Positions 11,600-17,864 of a stretch of 19,240 nt of DNA are shown here, piece after piece. This stretch comes from an uncultured Mycoplasmatota bacterium (GTDB lineage: Bacteria; Bacillota_I; Bacilli_A; RF39; UBA660): the NCBI GenBank assembly GCA_900556025.1, contig USNG01000029.1, positions 1 to 19,240 on the forward strand, given 5' to 3'. Numbering within the stretch: the stretch's first letter is position 1; every line of letters starts with the position of its first letter. The notes below the pieces were generated by a model. That model saw only the letters and a program-made list of their open reading frames with translations, was not told where the DNA came from and made no database searches. The translations under genes and the position numbers were made by a program.

Positions 11600-12505
11600 A
11601 TGAAGAAATATTATGATAAAGATAATCAAGTTATTTATAATTGCGATAACATTGATTTATTAAAAAGTTTACCTAGTGAAAGTGTAGATTTAATATATTC
11701 AGATATATTATATAATACTGGTAAAGTATTTGATGACTATAATGATAATTTAGGTAGTCCTAGTGAGGCTATAGAATGGTATAAACCTAGAATTATTGAA
11801 ATGAAAAGAATATTAAAACCTAATGGAAGTATATTTCTTCATTGTAATTGGAGACTTGATTCTTATATGAGAATACTTATGGATCAAATATTTGGTGTAC
11901 CTAATTTTAGAAATAGAATATATAGAAAACATAGTAATGAAAGAGGATTTTATGCTAATTTTGATTCTCAAGTTGATATTATTTTATACTATGTTAAAGA
12001 TAGTAAGAATTTTGTTTTTAATGAATTAAAAGATGATAATGAGAGAGTTAGTCCTCTATTTGAAAATGGCTATGTTGAAGAAAGAAGTAAAGATATCATA
12101 ATTGATGGTATGAAAATTAACTTTAAAGAAAAAAATAAACATTGTTTAGTAAGTGAACGTAAATTAAGAGAGTTATATGATAAAAATGAATTAATATTAA
12201 TAGATAACTTACCTTATAGAAAATCATTTGTTAAACCTGTTGGTAACCTATGGGATGAAGATAATATGCTTGATGAATATAATCGTGGTAAGATTGCTGA
12301 AAGTTATGATACTCCTAAACCATATGATGTAGTTGAAAGAATAATTAAAATGTGTTCTAATCCAGGAGATACTGTTGCTGATTTTTTCTTAGGTGGAGGT
12401 ACTACAGCTGTTGTTGCCAAATCATTAAATAGAAAAGGAATATATTGTGATATTAATAAAAAAGCTTGTGATGTTACAATTCAAAAATTAAGTAAATTAA
12501 AATAG
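11600..12505 (+). CDS. Beta-class DNA N6-adenine/N4-cytosine methyltransferase with DILY in place of DPPY
   Basis: A 301-residue site-specific DNA methyltransferase. Motif order is beta class: catalytic motif IV near the N-terminus (LIYSDILYNTGKVF, D35-Y38), the recognition region in the middle (about 100-225), and SAM-binding motif I near the C-terminus (DFFLGGGTTAVVAKSLNRKGIYCDIN, DFFLGGGTT 261-269). Motif IV is normally DPPY or DPPF; here it is DILY, with the first Asp and the Tyr kept. I recall phage and Bacillota relatives with DILYGTG, so this may be a subfamily feature rather than inactivation. No restriction endonuclease gene is adjacent, so it looks like an orphan methyltransferase, or one whose partner is the four-TM or HTH gene. 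Start ATG 11600 with GAGGTG about 5 bases upstream; the TTG at 11585 lies before that site. It ends in a terminator shared with alr. Confidence 0.85.
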   Translation: MKKYYDKDNQVIYNCDNIDLLKSLPSESVDLIYSDILYNTGKVFDDYNDNLGSPSEAIEWYKPRIIEMKRILKPNGSIFLHCNWRLDSYMRILMDQIFGVPNFRNRIYRKHSNERGFYANFDSQVDIILYYVKDSKNFVFNELKDDNERVSPLFENGYVEERSKDIIIDGMKINFKEKNKHCLVSERKLRELYDKNELILIDNLPYRKSFVKPVGNLWDEDNMLDEYNRGKIAESYDTPKPYDVVERIIKMCSNPGDTVADFFLGGGTTAVVAKSLNRKGIYCDINKKACDVTIQKLSKLK

Positions 12506-12528
12506 GACTTTAAAATGTCCTATTTTTT
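12499..12528. terminator. Bidirectional terminator between the methyltransferase and alr
   Basis: 10-bp stem (AAAATAGGAC, 12499-12508; GTCCTATTTT, 12517-12526) with an 8-nt loop. Both stop codons lie in the stem (TAG 12503-12505 on plus; TAG at 12522-12520 on minus). T-tracts occur on both strands. Confidence 0.85.
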
Positions 12529-13563
12529 ATATTCTCTAACTACTCTATCGCTTATTGAACACATTACTTCATAATTAATTGTATCTAAATATGATGCTAT
12601 TTGATTAATGTGATCATTATCTTTAATTATATATGCTTCATCATTTACTTTTACATTGTCATCTACTTTTACAAATAATATATCCATACAAATATTACCA
12701 ACTATTTTATATTCTTTTCCATTTATATATACATTTCTTCCAGAATTATGTCTTAATATTCCATCTGCATAACCAATTGGTAAAACTGCAATACTTTCAT
12801 CACCTGATGCTGTATATTTTCCATCATATCCAACTGTATCTCCAGAATGAATATGCTTTATCTCTATTACTTTTGATATTAGAGAAAATACACTATTTAG
12901 TTTTATATCATTTGAAAAACCATACATTATTATACCCATTCTACATCCGTTAATATAAGGTTTCTTTTTATAGTTAAATATTGTTTCACTGTTTGGAATA
13001 TGAACTATTGGTATAGTATTTAAATCTATATCACTTGTAATATATTCAAATTTCTTAAATTGATTATTTGTACATTTAGAATCAGATGCTTTATATATAT
13101 GAGTATATATGCCTTCTAAAGTGATATTACTATTCATTATGATATTATATACTTCATCAAATTCTTCTTTTGAATTAATACCAAGTCTATTCATACCTGT
13201 ATTAATTTTAATATGACAAGTAAATTCTTGAGCTTTTACATTATTCAAGTATTCTAATGAACTTATTGTAAGAGTGATGTTATTTTCTCTTGCTAAACTT
13301 ATATATTTTGGATTTATTGGTTCTAAAATAAGTATTTTTTCTTTAGTAATTTTTCTAATACTTAATGCTTCTTCTAATGAAGAAACTGCTAAATAATTAG
13401 CTCCACCTTTAATAATACTTTTTATACATTTTAGACCAAGACCATAACAATTAGCTTTAACTACTCCAATATGATATTTATATTCACTACTTTGACTTAT
13501 TATACTTTTTACATTTGATTCTAGTGCTTTTAGATTAATTTCTTCATATGTTTGTCTTATCAT
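12520..13563 (-). CDS. alr: Alanine racemase (PLP-dependent)
   Basis: A 347-residue enzyme that interconverts L- and D-alanine in the cytoplasm to feed peptidoglycan synthesis. Seen: the PLP-binding lysine in VVKANCYGLG (K36; the usual motif is VVKANAYGHG), the barrel segments KINTGMNRLG and HIPNS, the GCRMGIIMYG phosphate-binding region, the catalytic tyrosine in GYADGILR (Y265, the same number as in the Geobacillus enzyme), and the CMDI motif of the C-terminal domain. Length is slightly short (usual about 365-390) but all key residues are present. It starts inside the end of mnmA (4-base overlap, ATGA), so it is translated by coupling in an mnmA-alr operon. Its presence shows that the organism makes D-alanine and very likely a peptidoglycan wall. 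Confidence 0.92.
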   Translation of the reverse strand: MIRQTYEEINLKALESNVKSIISQSSEYKYHIGVVKANCYGLGLKCIKSIIKGGANYLAVSSLEEALSIRKITKEKILILEPINPKYISLARENNITLTISSLEYLNNVKAQEFTCHIKINTGMNRLGINSKEEFDEVYNIIMNSNITLEGIYTHIYKASDSKCTNNQFKKFEYITSDIDLNTIPIVHIPNSETIFNYKKKPYINGCRMGIIMYGFSNDIKLNSVFSLISKVIEIKHIHSGDTVGYDGKYTASGDESIAVLPIGYADGILRHNSGRNVYINGKEYKIVGNICMDILFVKVDDNVKVNDEAYIIKDNDHINQIASYLDTINYEVMCSISDRVVREYKK

Positions 13564-14654
13564 TTTAGATACCAGATTTCTTTTCCGTCTTTAAATACTT
13601 GTTTTATGATTCCACCCATTAAGCATTGTTCACCTAAATAAACCACACATGCTTGACCTGGAGTTACTGCTTTTACATCTTTATATTTTACTCTTATATG
13701 TTTATCATCAATATATTCTATTTGAACTGGAACATCTTCACTTCTATATCTAAATTTTGCTGTAGCAAAAGTTGGATGTTTGTCTGAAATAAAATTCATA
13801 TCTTCAATTATAGCTTCATCAGATAAAAGATATTTTGAATCTTCTCCATATGCTACATATAAAATATTCTTTTTAGAGTCTTTTCCACATACATAATGTC
13901 TTTTTTCATCACCACTTAAGCCAACATTTCTTCTTTGACCAATTGTATAATTCATAAGACCATTATGTTCTCCAACTTTTTTAAGAGTTTCTACATCAAT
14001 TATGTCTCCTTTTTTACCCTTTAAATAATTAGAAACAAATTCTTGATAGTGTCTTTCACCAATAAAACATATACCTGTAGAATCTTTTTTATCATATACA
14101 GGAATATGATTTTCTTCAGCTATTTTTCTTACTTCTGGCTTAGTTAAACCACCTACTGGAAATAAAACATCTTTTAATTGTTCACTAGTAACTTGACTTA
14201 AAAAATAAGTTTGATCTTTGTTATTATCTACTCCTCTTAAAAGTCTATTTCCTTCAATTCTTGCATAGTGACCGGTTGCTATTTTATCAGCACCTAATTT
14301 TTTAGCTTCTTTTTTAAATCTATCAAACTTAATATATTTATTACACATTATATCTGGATTAGGAGTTCTACCTTTTTCTAATTCACTTAAAAAATATTTA
14401 AATACATCATCCCAATATTCTTTAATAAAATCAACTCTATATAGTGGAATACATAATTCATCACATACATTTTTAGCATCTCTATAATCTAATTCTTGAG
14501 GACAAACTCCATCTGTAATACCTTCAGGATCATTATTAATATTAGAATCCCAATTTTTCATGAATAGACCAACTACTTCATATCCCTGTTTCTTTAATAA
14601 ATATGCAGATACAGCTGAATCTACTCCTCCACTCATTCCTACTACTACTTTCAT
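13560..14654 (-). CDS. mnmA: tRNA-specific 2-thiouridylase MnmA
   Basis: A 364-residue enzyme that puts sulfur on the wobble uridine (s2U34) of tRNA-Lys, -Glu and -Gln. Seen: the PP-loop GMSGGVDS at residues 6-13, the two catalytic cysteines in NPDIMCNKYIKF (C104) and DSTGICFIGER (C196), GHYARI at about 128-133, DQTYFLSQV, and the C-terminal beta-barrel domain (about 240-364) with TPGQACVVYLGEQCLMGGII. Length matches the family (about 360-370). The start ATG 14654 has GAAAGGAG 7-8 bases upstream and a TGATATAAT promoter element at 14688-14680. The first gene of an mnmA-alr operon (4-base overlap). No cysteine desulfurase lies in the window, so the sulfur donor must come from elsewhere. Confidence 0.95.
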   Translation of the reverse strand: MKVVVGMSGGVDSAVSAYLLKKQGYEVVGLFMKNWDSNINNDPEGITDGVCPQELDYRDAKNVCDELCIPLYRVDFIKEYWDDVFKYFLSELEKGRTPNPDIMCNKYIKFDRFKKEAKKLGADKIATGHYARIEGNRLLRGVDNNKDQTYFLSQVTSEQLKDVLFPVGGLTKPEVRKIAEENHIPVYDKKDSTGICFIGERHYQEFVSNYLKGKKGDIIDVETLKKVGEHNGLMNYTIGQRRNVGLSGDEKRHYVCGKDSKKNILYVAYGEDSKYLLSDEAIIEDMNFISDKHPTFATAKFRYRSEDVPVQIEYIDDKHIRVKYKDVKAVTPGQACVVYLGEQCLMGGIIKQVFKDGKEIWYLK

Positions 14655-14679
14655 GATATAACTCCTTTCAACATTTAAG

Positions 14680-14688
14680 ATTATATCA
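14680..14688 (-). promoter_or_regulatory. Extended -10 promoter for mnmA-alr
   Basis: TGATATAAT on the minus strand, 25 bases before the mnmA ATG; a weak TTTAAA lies 17 bases further upstream as a possible -35. Confidence 0.55.
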
Positions 14689-14721
14689 TTTATTTGAGTG
14701 TTTTTAAATCTTTTTATATAA

Positions 14722-15300
14722 TTATATTACTAGTTTTATAATATTTGTACTTAAATAAACTTCAAATATACTTGTTAGAGTTAGTGCTACTATAAATATT
14801 AATAATATGTAAAAATAGTTTTTAGAGAAAGAAGTTATATTTATAGATTTATTTGTTTTTATAACGTTATATATTTTTAATGAAAAACTTATACTATAAT
14901 AACTCATTATAATATATATTAATTCATTTATTATTTTAGCTGGAAATAGCATTATTAAAGCATATAAGAAGCCTTTTAGTTTAAATGAGTAAATTATACT
15001 GCTAATCATTAATCCTATTGATATACCTCTATAAATGATTATTAATGGTACTAAAGGAAATAAAAAGAATATAATACCAAATATCCATAATATAGATAAA
15101 TATTTATAATTAGATATTAATGTATTTATTAATCCTTTAATATAATCAAAATTATTTTTACTTATTAAATCTACATAATTTAGAGTATAATTTTCTAATG
15201 ATGTTTTATCCATAAAAATAAAACTAATCACGCCAAATAGTAGTCCTAATATAAATAACAATATTAATACTTTAAATATTCTACTTTTTATTATTTTCAT
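14722..15300 (-). CDS. SpoIIM-family multi-pass membrane protein
   Basis: A 192-residue protein with five to six hydrophobic segments. The central block (ILWIFGIIFFLFPLVPLIIIYRG, then GISIGLMISSIIYSFKLKGFLYALIMLFPAKIINELIYI) follows the stage II sporulation protein M pattern (LLWxxG, P, KGxSxGFT, KGxLxxLxxLxPxxLI). In Bacillus SpoIIM works with SpoIID and SpoIIP to remove septal peptidoglycan during engulfment; family members also occur in non-spore-formers, where their role is unclear. Length fits the family (about 190-210). No SpoIID or SpoIIP gene is nearby. The start ATG 15300 lacks a good Shine-Dalgarno; TATACT lies 5 bases before the ATG, so leaderless translation is possible. Confidence 0.65.
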   Translation of the reverse strand: MKIIKSRIFKVLILLFILGLLFGVISFIFMDKTSLENYTLNYVDLISKNNFDYIKGLINTLISNYKYLSILWIFGIIFFLFPLVPLIIIYRGISIGLMISSIIYSFKLKGFLYALIMLFPAKIINELIYIIMSYYSISFSLKIYNVIKTNKSINITSFSKNYFYILLIFIVALTLTSIFEVYLSTNIIKLVI

Positions 15301-15366
15301 ATTAAAGTATATTTACTTCTTTATTTTTTATTACTTTTATATTATAATTTATTTGAGGTAAATGTT

Positions 15367-15489
15367 ATGGAAAAGAAGAAAAAGAAAATGAAATCTGGAG
15401 ATTTAGCTAAAAAAATATTTGCTTGGGTTATGTTGTTTGCTATGGTTGCTAGTATTTTCACTATTGCTATTTCTGTATTAGCTAATTAA
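15367..15489 (+). CDS. 40-residue single-transmembrane miniprotein
   Basis: A small gene with GAGGT 7 bases before ATG 15367 and a strong terminator 10 bases after the stop. The protein starts MEKKKKKMKSGDLAKKIFAW and is then hydrophobic (VMLFAMVASIFTIAISVLAN): a Lys-rich cytoplasmic N-tail plus one membrane helix. Many Bacillota carry such 35-50-residue proteins (for example those grouped as DUF4044, which have the same Lys-rich head and F-x-W-x-M-L helix start), so this may be a relative; that is from memory and unverified. TATAAT at 15343-15348 may be its -10. It is divergent from the spoIIM-like gene and convergent with the DHH gene. Confidence 0.75.
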   Translation: MEKKKKKMKSGDLAKKIFAWVMLFAMVASIFTIAISVLAN

Positions 15490-15498
15490 ATGTAATTT

Positions 15499-15529
15499 AA
15501 AAGAAGATATTTAATTTGTATCTTCTTTT
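15499..15529. terminator. Bidirectional terminator between the miniprotein and the DHH gene
   Basis: Perfect 11-bp stem (AAAAGAAGATA, 15499-15509; TATCTTCTTTT, 15519-15529) with a 9-nt loop. The minus-strand stop codon (TAA, 15513-15511) lies in the loop, so the 3' arm encodes the last residues of the DHH protein. Confidence 0.75.
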
Positions 15530-16467
15530 GATTTGTCTTTATAACAGTTTATTATTTTTTCTATTAACCAAATATTTTCAGCAGTAATACTCATTCCTGC
15601 TGCTTTTTTATGTCCTCCACCATTCTTTTCGTATTTTTTGGCTATTAGTGATACATCTACATTATCTTTAGTTGTCCTAAATGAAAATGAGTTTCTAAAG
15701 AAATTAACTATTAAAATATAGTCTAGTTCTGGATGATTTGATGATAATACATTCCCTACTTCACTTCTATATGATTCTGCTATGACGCAACCTACTTTAT
15801 AGCCATCTAAGTCAAATATTATTAGTTTTTTATCACATTCTTTTATGTAATATTCTTGTTCTTCTTCATTTCTTTTAATTAATATATTATCGCCTTCATT
15901 AAATAACTCTAAATCATTCTTTAAAACATCTATATATTTATTAATATAATATTCATTTCCATAATACAAATGAACTATTTTTAATTTATTTGCATCTTTA
16001 TTGCCATTGTTTTTAAAGTCCCATGTATCTCTACTTCTTGTTCCTTCTACGAATCTAATAGTAGCATTGTTATATAAAAAACTATCTTTATAATTTTCTT
16101 TTAAGTAATCATAAAATAAAGATGTGCCACAAGTTAATATACCATTTTTGATTGGAACTTCATTTATAAAATCAATACTATTATTTTCTACTTCACTTTC
16201 ATGATGATCAAAATGTTTTATTTTAATTTTTAAATCATTGTGATCTTGAATTAATTTTATTAAGTCATTATTGATAGATAAATCTGTTATAAATATTTCT
16301 TCATATTCTTTGTACTTTTTTGTATCAATTAAATCTTTTATTGTTTTTTGTAAGTCAGGTAATTCTACTAAAATATAATCTATATTTTTAAATATTATTT
16401 TTGATAGAACTACTGAGCCTAAACCATCTATATCTGCGATATGCGATATTATTAATTTCTTATTCAT
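15511..16467 (-). CDS. DHH/DHHA1-family phosphoesterase (NrnB-like)
   Basis: A 318-residue cytoplasmic phosphoesterase. Seen: SHIADIDGLGS near the N-terminus (D12, D14, the Mn-binding DxD), FITDLS at about 59-64, the name-giving DHH at residues 87-89 (HFDHHES), GTRSRDTWDF at about 145-155, and the DHHA1 substrate-binding motif GGGHKKAAG at about 283-291. Family members degrade short oligoribonucleotides (NrnA/NrnB), pApA or cyclic di-AMP; the spacing and the absence of extra domains best fit NrnB-type nanoRNases, but I cannot exclude another substrate. Start ATG 16467, with GGTGA about 5 bases upstream; the TTG and GTG codons just before it are part of that ribosome-binding region. It is convergent with the 40-residue miniprotein gene. 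Confidence 0.8.
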   Translation of the reverse strand: MNKKLIISHIADIDGLGSVVLSKIIFKNIDYILVELPDLQKTIKDLIDTKKYKEYEEIFITDLSINNDLIKLIQDHNDLKIKIKHFDHHESEVENNSIDFINEVPIKNGILTCGTSLFYDYLKENYKDSFLYNNATIRFVEGTRSRDTWDFKNNGNKDANKLKIVHLYYGNEYYINKYIDVLKNDLELFNEGDNILIKRNEEEQEYYIKECDKKLIIFDLDGYKVGCVIAESYRSEVGNVLSSNHPELDYILIVNFFRNSFSFRTTKDNVDVSLIAKKYEKNGGGHKKAAGMSITAENIWLIEKIINCYKDKSKEDTN

Positions 16468-16514
16468 ATTTTTCACCAAATATATTTTATCATATAATTA
16501 TACATTTTATATAC

Positions 16515-16543
16515 TTGAATTAACTATTTTTATCTAATATAAT
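16515..16543 (+). promoter_or_regulatory. Sigma-70-type promoter for the coiled-coil gene
   Basis: TTGAAT (16515-16520), 17-bp spacer, TATAAT (16538-16543), with GAGG at 16555-16558 before ATG 16564. Confidence 0.7.
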
Positions 16544-16563
16544 ATATTTATAGAGAGGTTTTT

Positions 16564-16974
16564 ATGGACAAAATTAAAATATTAGAATCAGTACCAAATG
16601 AAAGGGGTTTATATAGCTATACTTATTTGGAAAGTGATTATGATGAATATTTAGGAGAGGTTGTTGAATCTTTTTCAGAAGTACGTGAATTAGAAACGAA
16701 TACTATTAGAATTTTTGAATTAGAAAATGCTTTAAAACATTATGATATAGTTAGTAAAAAATATAGATTAATTGCTGCTCTATTACGTAAGAAAGCAAGT
16801 TTAGAAGCTGGAAAAGATGAATTAGCAAAAGATATTGAAGAATTAAAGAAAACAAGCATTGTTCTAAACAAAAGAACTTTAATGTATGAAAGACATTTAA
16901 ATGAATGGTATCACCTAAGTAATGGTAAAAGTGAAGCAAATGAATATGCAAAAAGAGCTTTAAAAATGAATTAA
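16564..16974 (+). CDS. Hypothetical coiled-coil protein
   Basis: A 136-residue acidic/basic soluble protein, family not recognised. Residues 1-45 (MDKIKILESVPNERGLYSYTYLESDYDEYLGEVVESF) look like a small beta-rich head; residues about 48-120 form long charged helices (RIFELENALKHYDIVSKKYRLIAALLRKKASLEAGKDELAKDIEELKK), with heptad-like Leu/Ile/Ala spacing. There is no signal peptide, membrane segment or catalytic motif. It has its own good promoter and GAGG ribosome-binding site. It lies between the divergent DHH gene and tRNA-Lys. The shape suggests an oligomeric structural or adaptor protein; I assign no function. Confidence 0.8.
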   Translation: MDKIKILESVPNERGLYSYTYLESDYDEYLGEVVESFSEVRELETNTIRIFELENALKHYDIVSKKYRLIAALLRKKASLEAGKDELAKDIEELKKTSIVLNKRTLMYERHLNEWYHLSNGKSEANEYAKRALKMN

Positions 16975-16992
16975 AACTCTTTTTTTATAAAC

Positions 16993-17013
16993 AAAAAACT
17001 GCATTAGCAGTTT
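16993..17013 (-). terminator. Terminator after tRNA-Lys
   Basis: Perfect 7-bp stem (AAACTGC, 16996-17002; GCAGTTT, 17007-17013) around a 4-nt loop, followed on the minus strand by TTTTTT. It begins 14 bases after the tRNA CCA end. Confidence 0.75.
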
Positions 17014-17026
17014 AATTAACAATATT

Positions 17027-17102
17027 TGGTGGCCTGCTAGGGATTCGAACCCTAGACCCACCGATTAAGAGTCGGTTGCTCTACCAACTGAGCTAGCAGG
17101 CC
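17027..17102 (-). tRNA. tRNA-Lys (anticodon CTT)
   Basis: A complete 76-nt cloverleaf on the minus strand: acceptor GGCCTGC/GCAGGCC, D-stem GCTC/GAGC, anticodon stem ACCGA/TCGGT with loop CTCTTAA (anticodon CTT; plus-strand 17067-17069), T-stem TAGGG/CCCTA with TTCGAAT loop. The discriminator A and the CCA end are genome-encoded (17030-17027). It reads AAG codons. Confidence 0.95.
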
Positions 17103-17121
17103 AAAAGTTAAGTTCTTATTC

Positions 17122-17130
17122 ATTATAACA
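17122..17130 (-). promoter_or_regulatory. Extended -10 promoter for tRNA-Lys
   Basis: TGTTATAAT on the minus strand (TGnTATAAT), 19 bases before the mature tRNA 5' end. No clear -35. Confidence 0.55.
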
Positions 17131-17162
17131 TAATTTTAAAAAAAATAAATACTTTTTTAATA

Positions 17163-17196
17163 AAAAAGCTAGAATTTATATCAATTCTAGCTTTTT
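17163..17196 (-). terminator. Strong terminator of the 2-TM coiled-coil gene
   Basis: Perfect 14-bp stem (AAAAAGCTAGAATT, 17163-17176; AATTCTAGCTTTTT, 17183-17196) with a 6-nt loop and a T-tract on the minus strand. The stop codon TAA (17178-17176) lies at the loop edge, so one stem arm encodes the last residues (KKLELI). Confidence 0.9.
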
Positions 17197-17793
17197 AGTA
17201 TTCTCTTTTTCTTTTGAATTTGTTTCTTCAATAGATAATTTAGGTTCAACTATTATATTTCTAATATCTACATTTTGAGCATATTTTATATTATAACTAT
17301 AATCTAATAAATTTAATTTTTCTTTTGCTTGTTTCAATTGCTTTAAAAGTATATTTAGATTTCTTTCATCTTCTTCTATATCTTCTTTATAGCATTTTAT
17401 TTTTAATTTATACCTGCCAATAAAATTAATAGATGCTTCAACTAAACAATATAATCCTACTACACTAAATGGTAATAAAAGTGTTAAAAAATAAGTATAT
17501 GTCATATTGGGTACTAAACTTAAAATTGTAATTACTGTAACCACTAAAAGACAAGAGGCTATAAATTTGATTTTTCCTTTCTTTAGACTTTTTTCTACTT
17601 TTTTAAGTTTTCTTTTGCTTTCTATTAATTTGTTTTTTAATGTTTTAGAAGAACTTTCTAAATTTTCTACTTTGTTTTCTTGACGAAGTTTTTGTTCTAA
17701 TGCTTGCCCTGATTCACTTTCTAAAACTCTTAAGTTTCCTTGTTCATCTGAAACTATGTAATTTGTGCCTAATTTAATATATTCTTTATTCAT
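17176..17793 (-). CDS. Hypothetical coiled-coil protein with two transmembrane segments
   Basis: A 205-residue protein, family not recognised. Residues 1-30 are a polar head (IKLGTNYIVSDEQGNLRVLESES); about 30-75 are a Lys/Glu-rich coiled coil (LEQKLRQENKVENLESS...LKKVEKSLKKGK); two hydrophobic segments follow at about 75-94 and 103-122; about 125-165 are a second coiled coil (YKEDIEEDERNLNILLKQLKQAKEKL); the tail is polar. Both coiled coils should be on the same side of the membrane, which makes a hairpin anchor likely. Start ATG 17793 has AAGGGAG 4-5 bases upstream. A small hairpin (AGGCTT/AAGCCT) sits in the 5' leader, 13 bases before the ATG. It lies 48 bases after the deacetylase gene on the same strand. 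No function assigned. Confidence 0.78.
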   Translation of the reverse strand: MNKEYIKLGTNYIVSDEQGNLRVLESESGQALEQKLRQENKVENLESSSKTLKNKLIESKRKLKKVEKSLKKGKIKFIASCLLVVTVITILSLVPNMTYTYFLTLLLPFSVVGLYCLVEASINFIGRYKLKIKCYKEDIEEDERNLNILLKQLKQAKEKLNLLDYSYNIKYAQNVDIRNIIVEPKLSIEETNSKEKENTKKLELI

Positions 17794-17806
17794 GATTCTC
17801 CCTTAT

Positions 17807-17824
17807 AGGCTTATTGTAAAGCCT
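17807..17824 (-). promoter_or_regulatory. Leader hairpin before the 2-TM coiled-coil gene
   Basis: AGGCTT/AAGCCT (6-bp perfect stem, 6-nt loop) between the deacetylase terminator and the AAGGGAG ribosome-binding site. No T-run follows. It may stabilise the mRNA or have no role. Confidence 0.35.
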
Positions 17825-17835
17825 TAAAAAATAAA

Positions 17836-17864
17836 AGTCAATTAGTTTATGTGACTAATTGGCT
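17836..17864 (-). terminator. Terminator of the polysaccharide deacetylase gene
   Basis: An 11-bp stem with one mismatch (AGTCAATTAGT, 17836-17846; ACTAATTGGCT, 17854-17864) around a 7-nt loop, followed on the minus strand by TTTTATTTTTT. The stop codon TAA (17844-17842) lies in the 3' arm. Confidence 0.7.

Noticed and set aside
12633..12953. Long plus-strand frame antisense to alr (and similar frames antisense to smsC, smsB and the deacetylase)
   Set aside because: Leu/His/Tyr-rich translations typical of the reverse complement of AT-rich genes, with no ribosome-binding site and lying fully over well-recognised genes.
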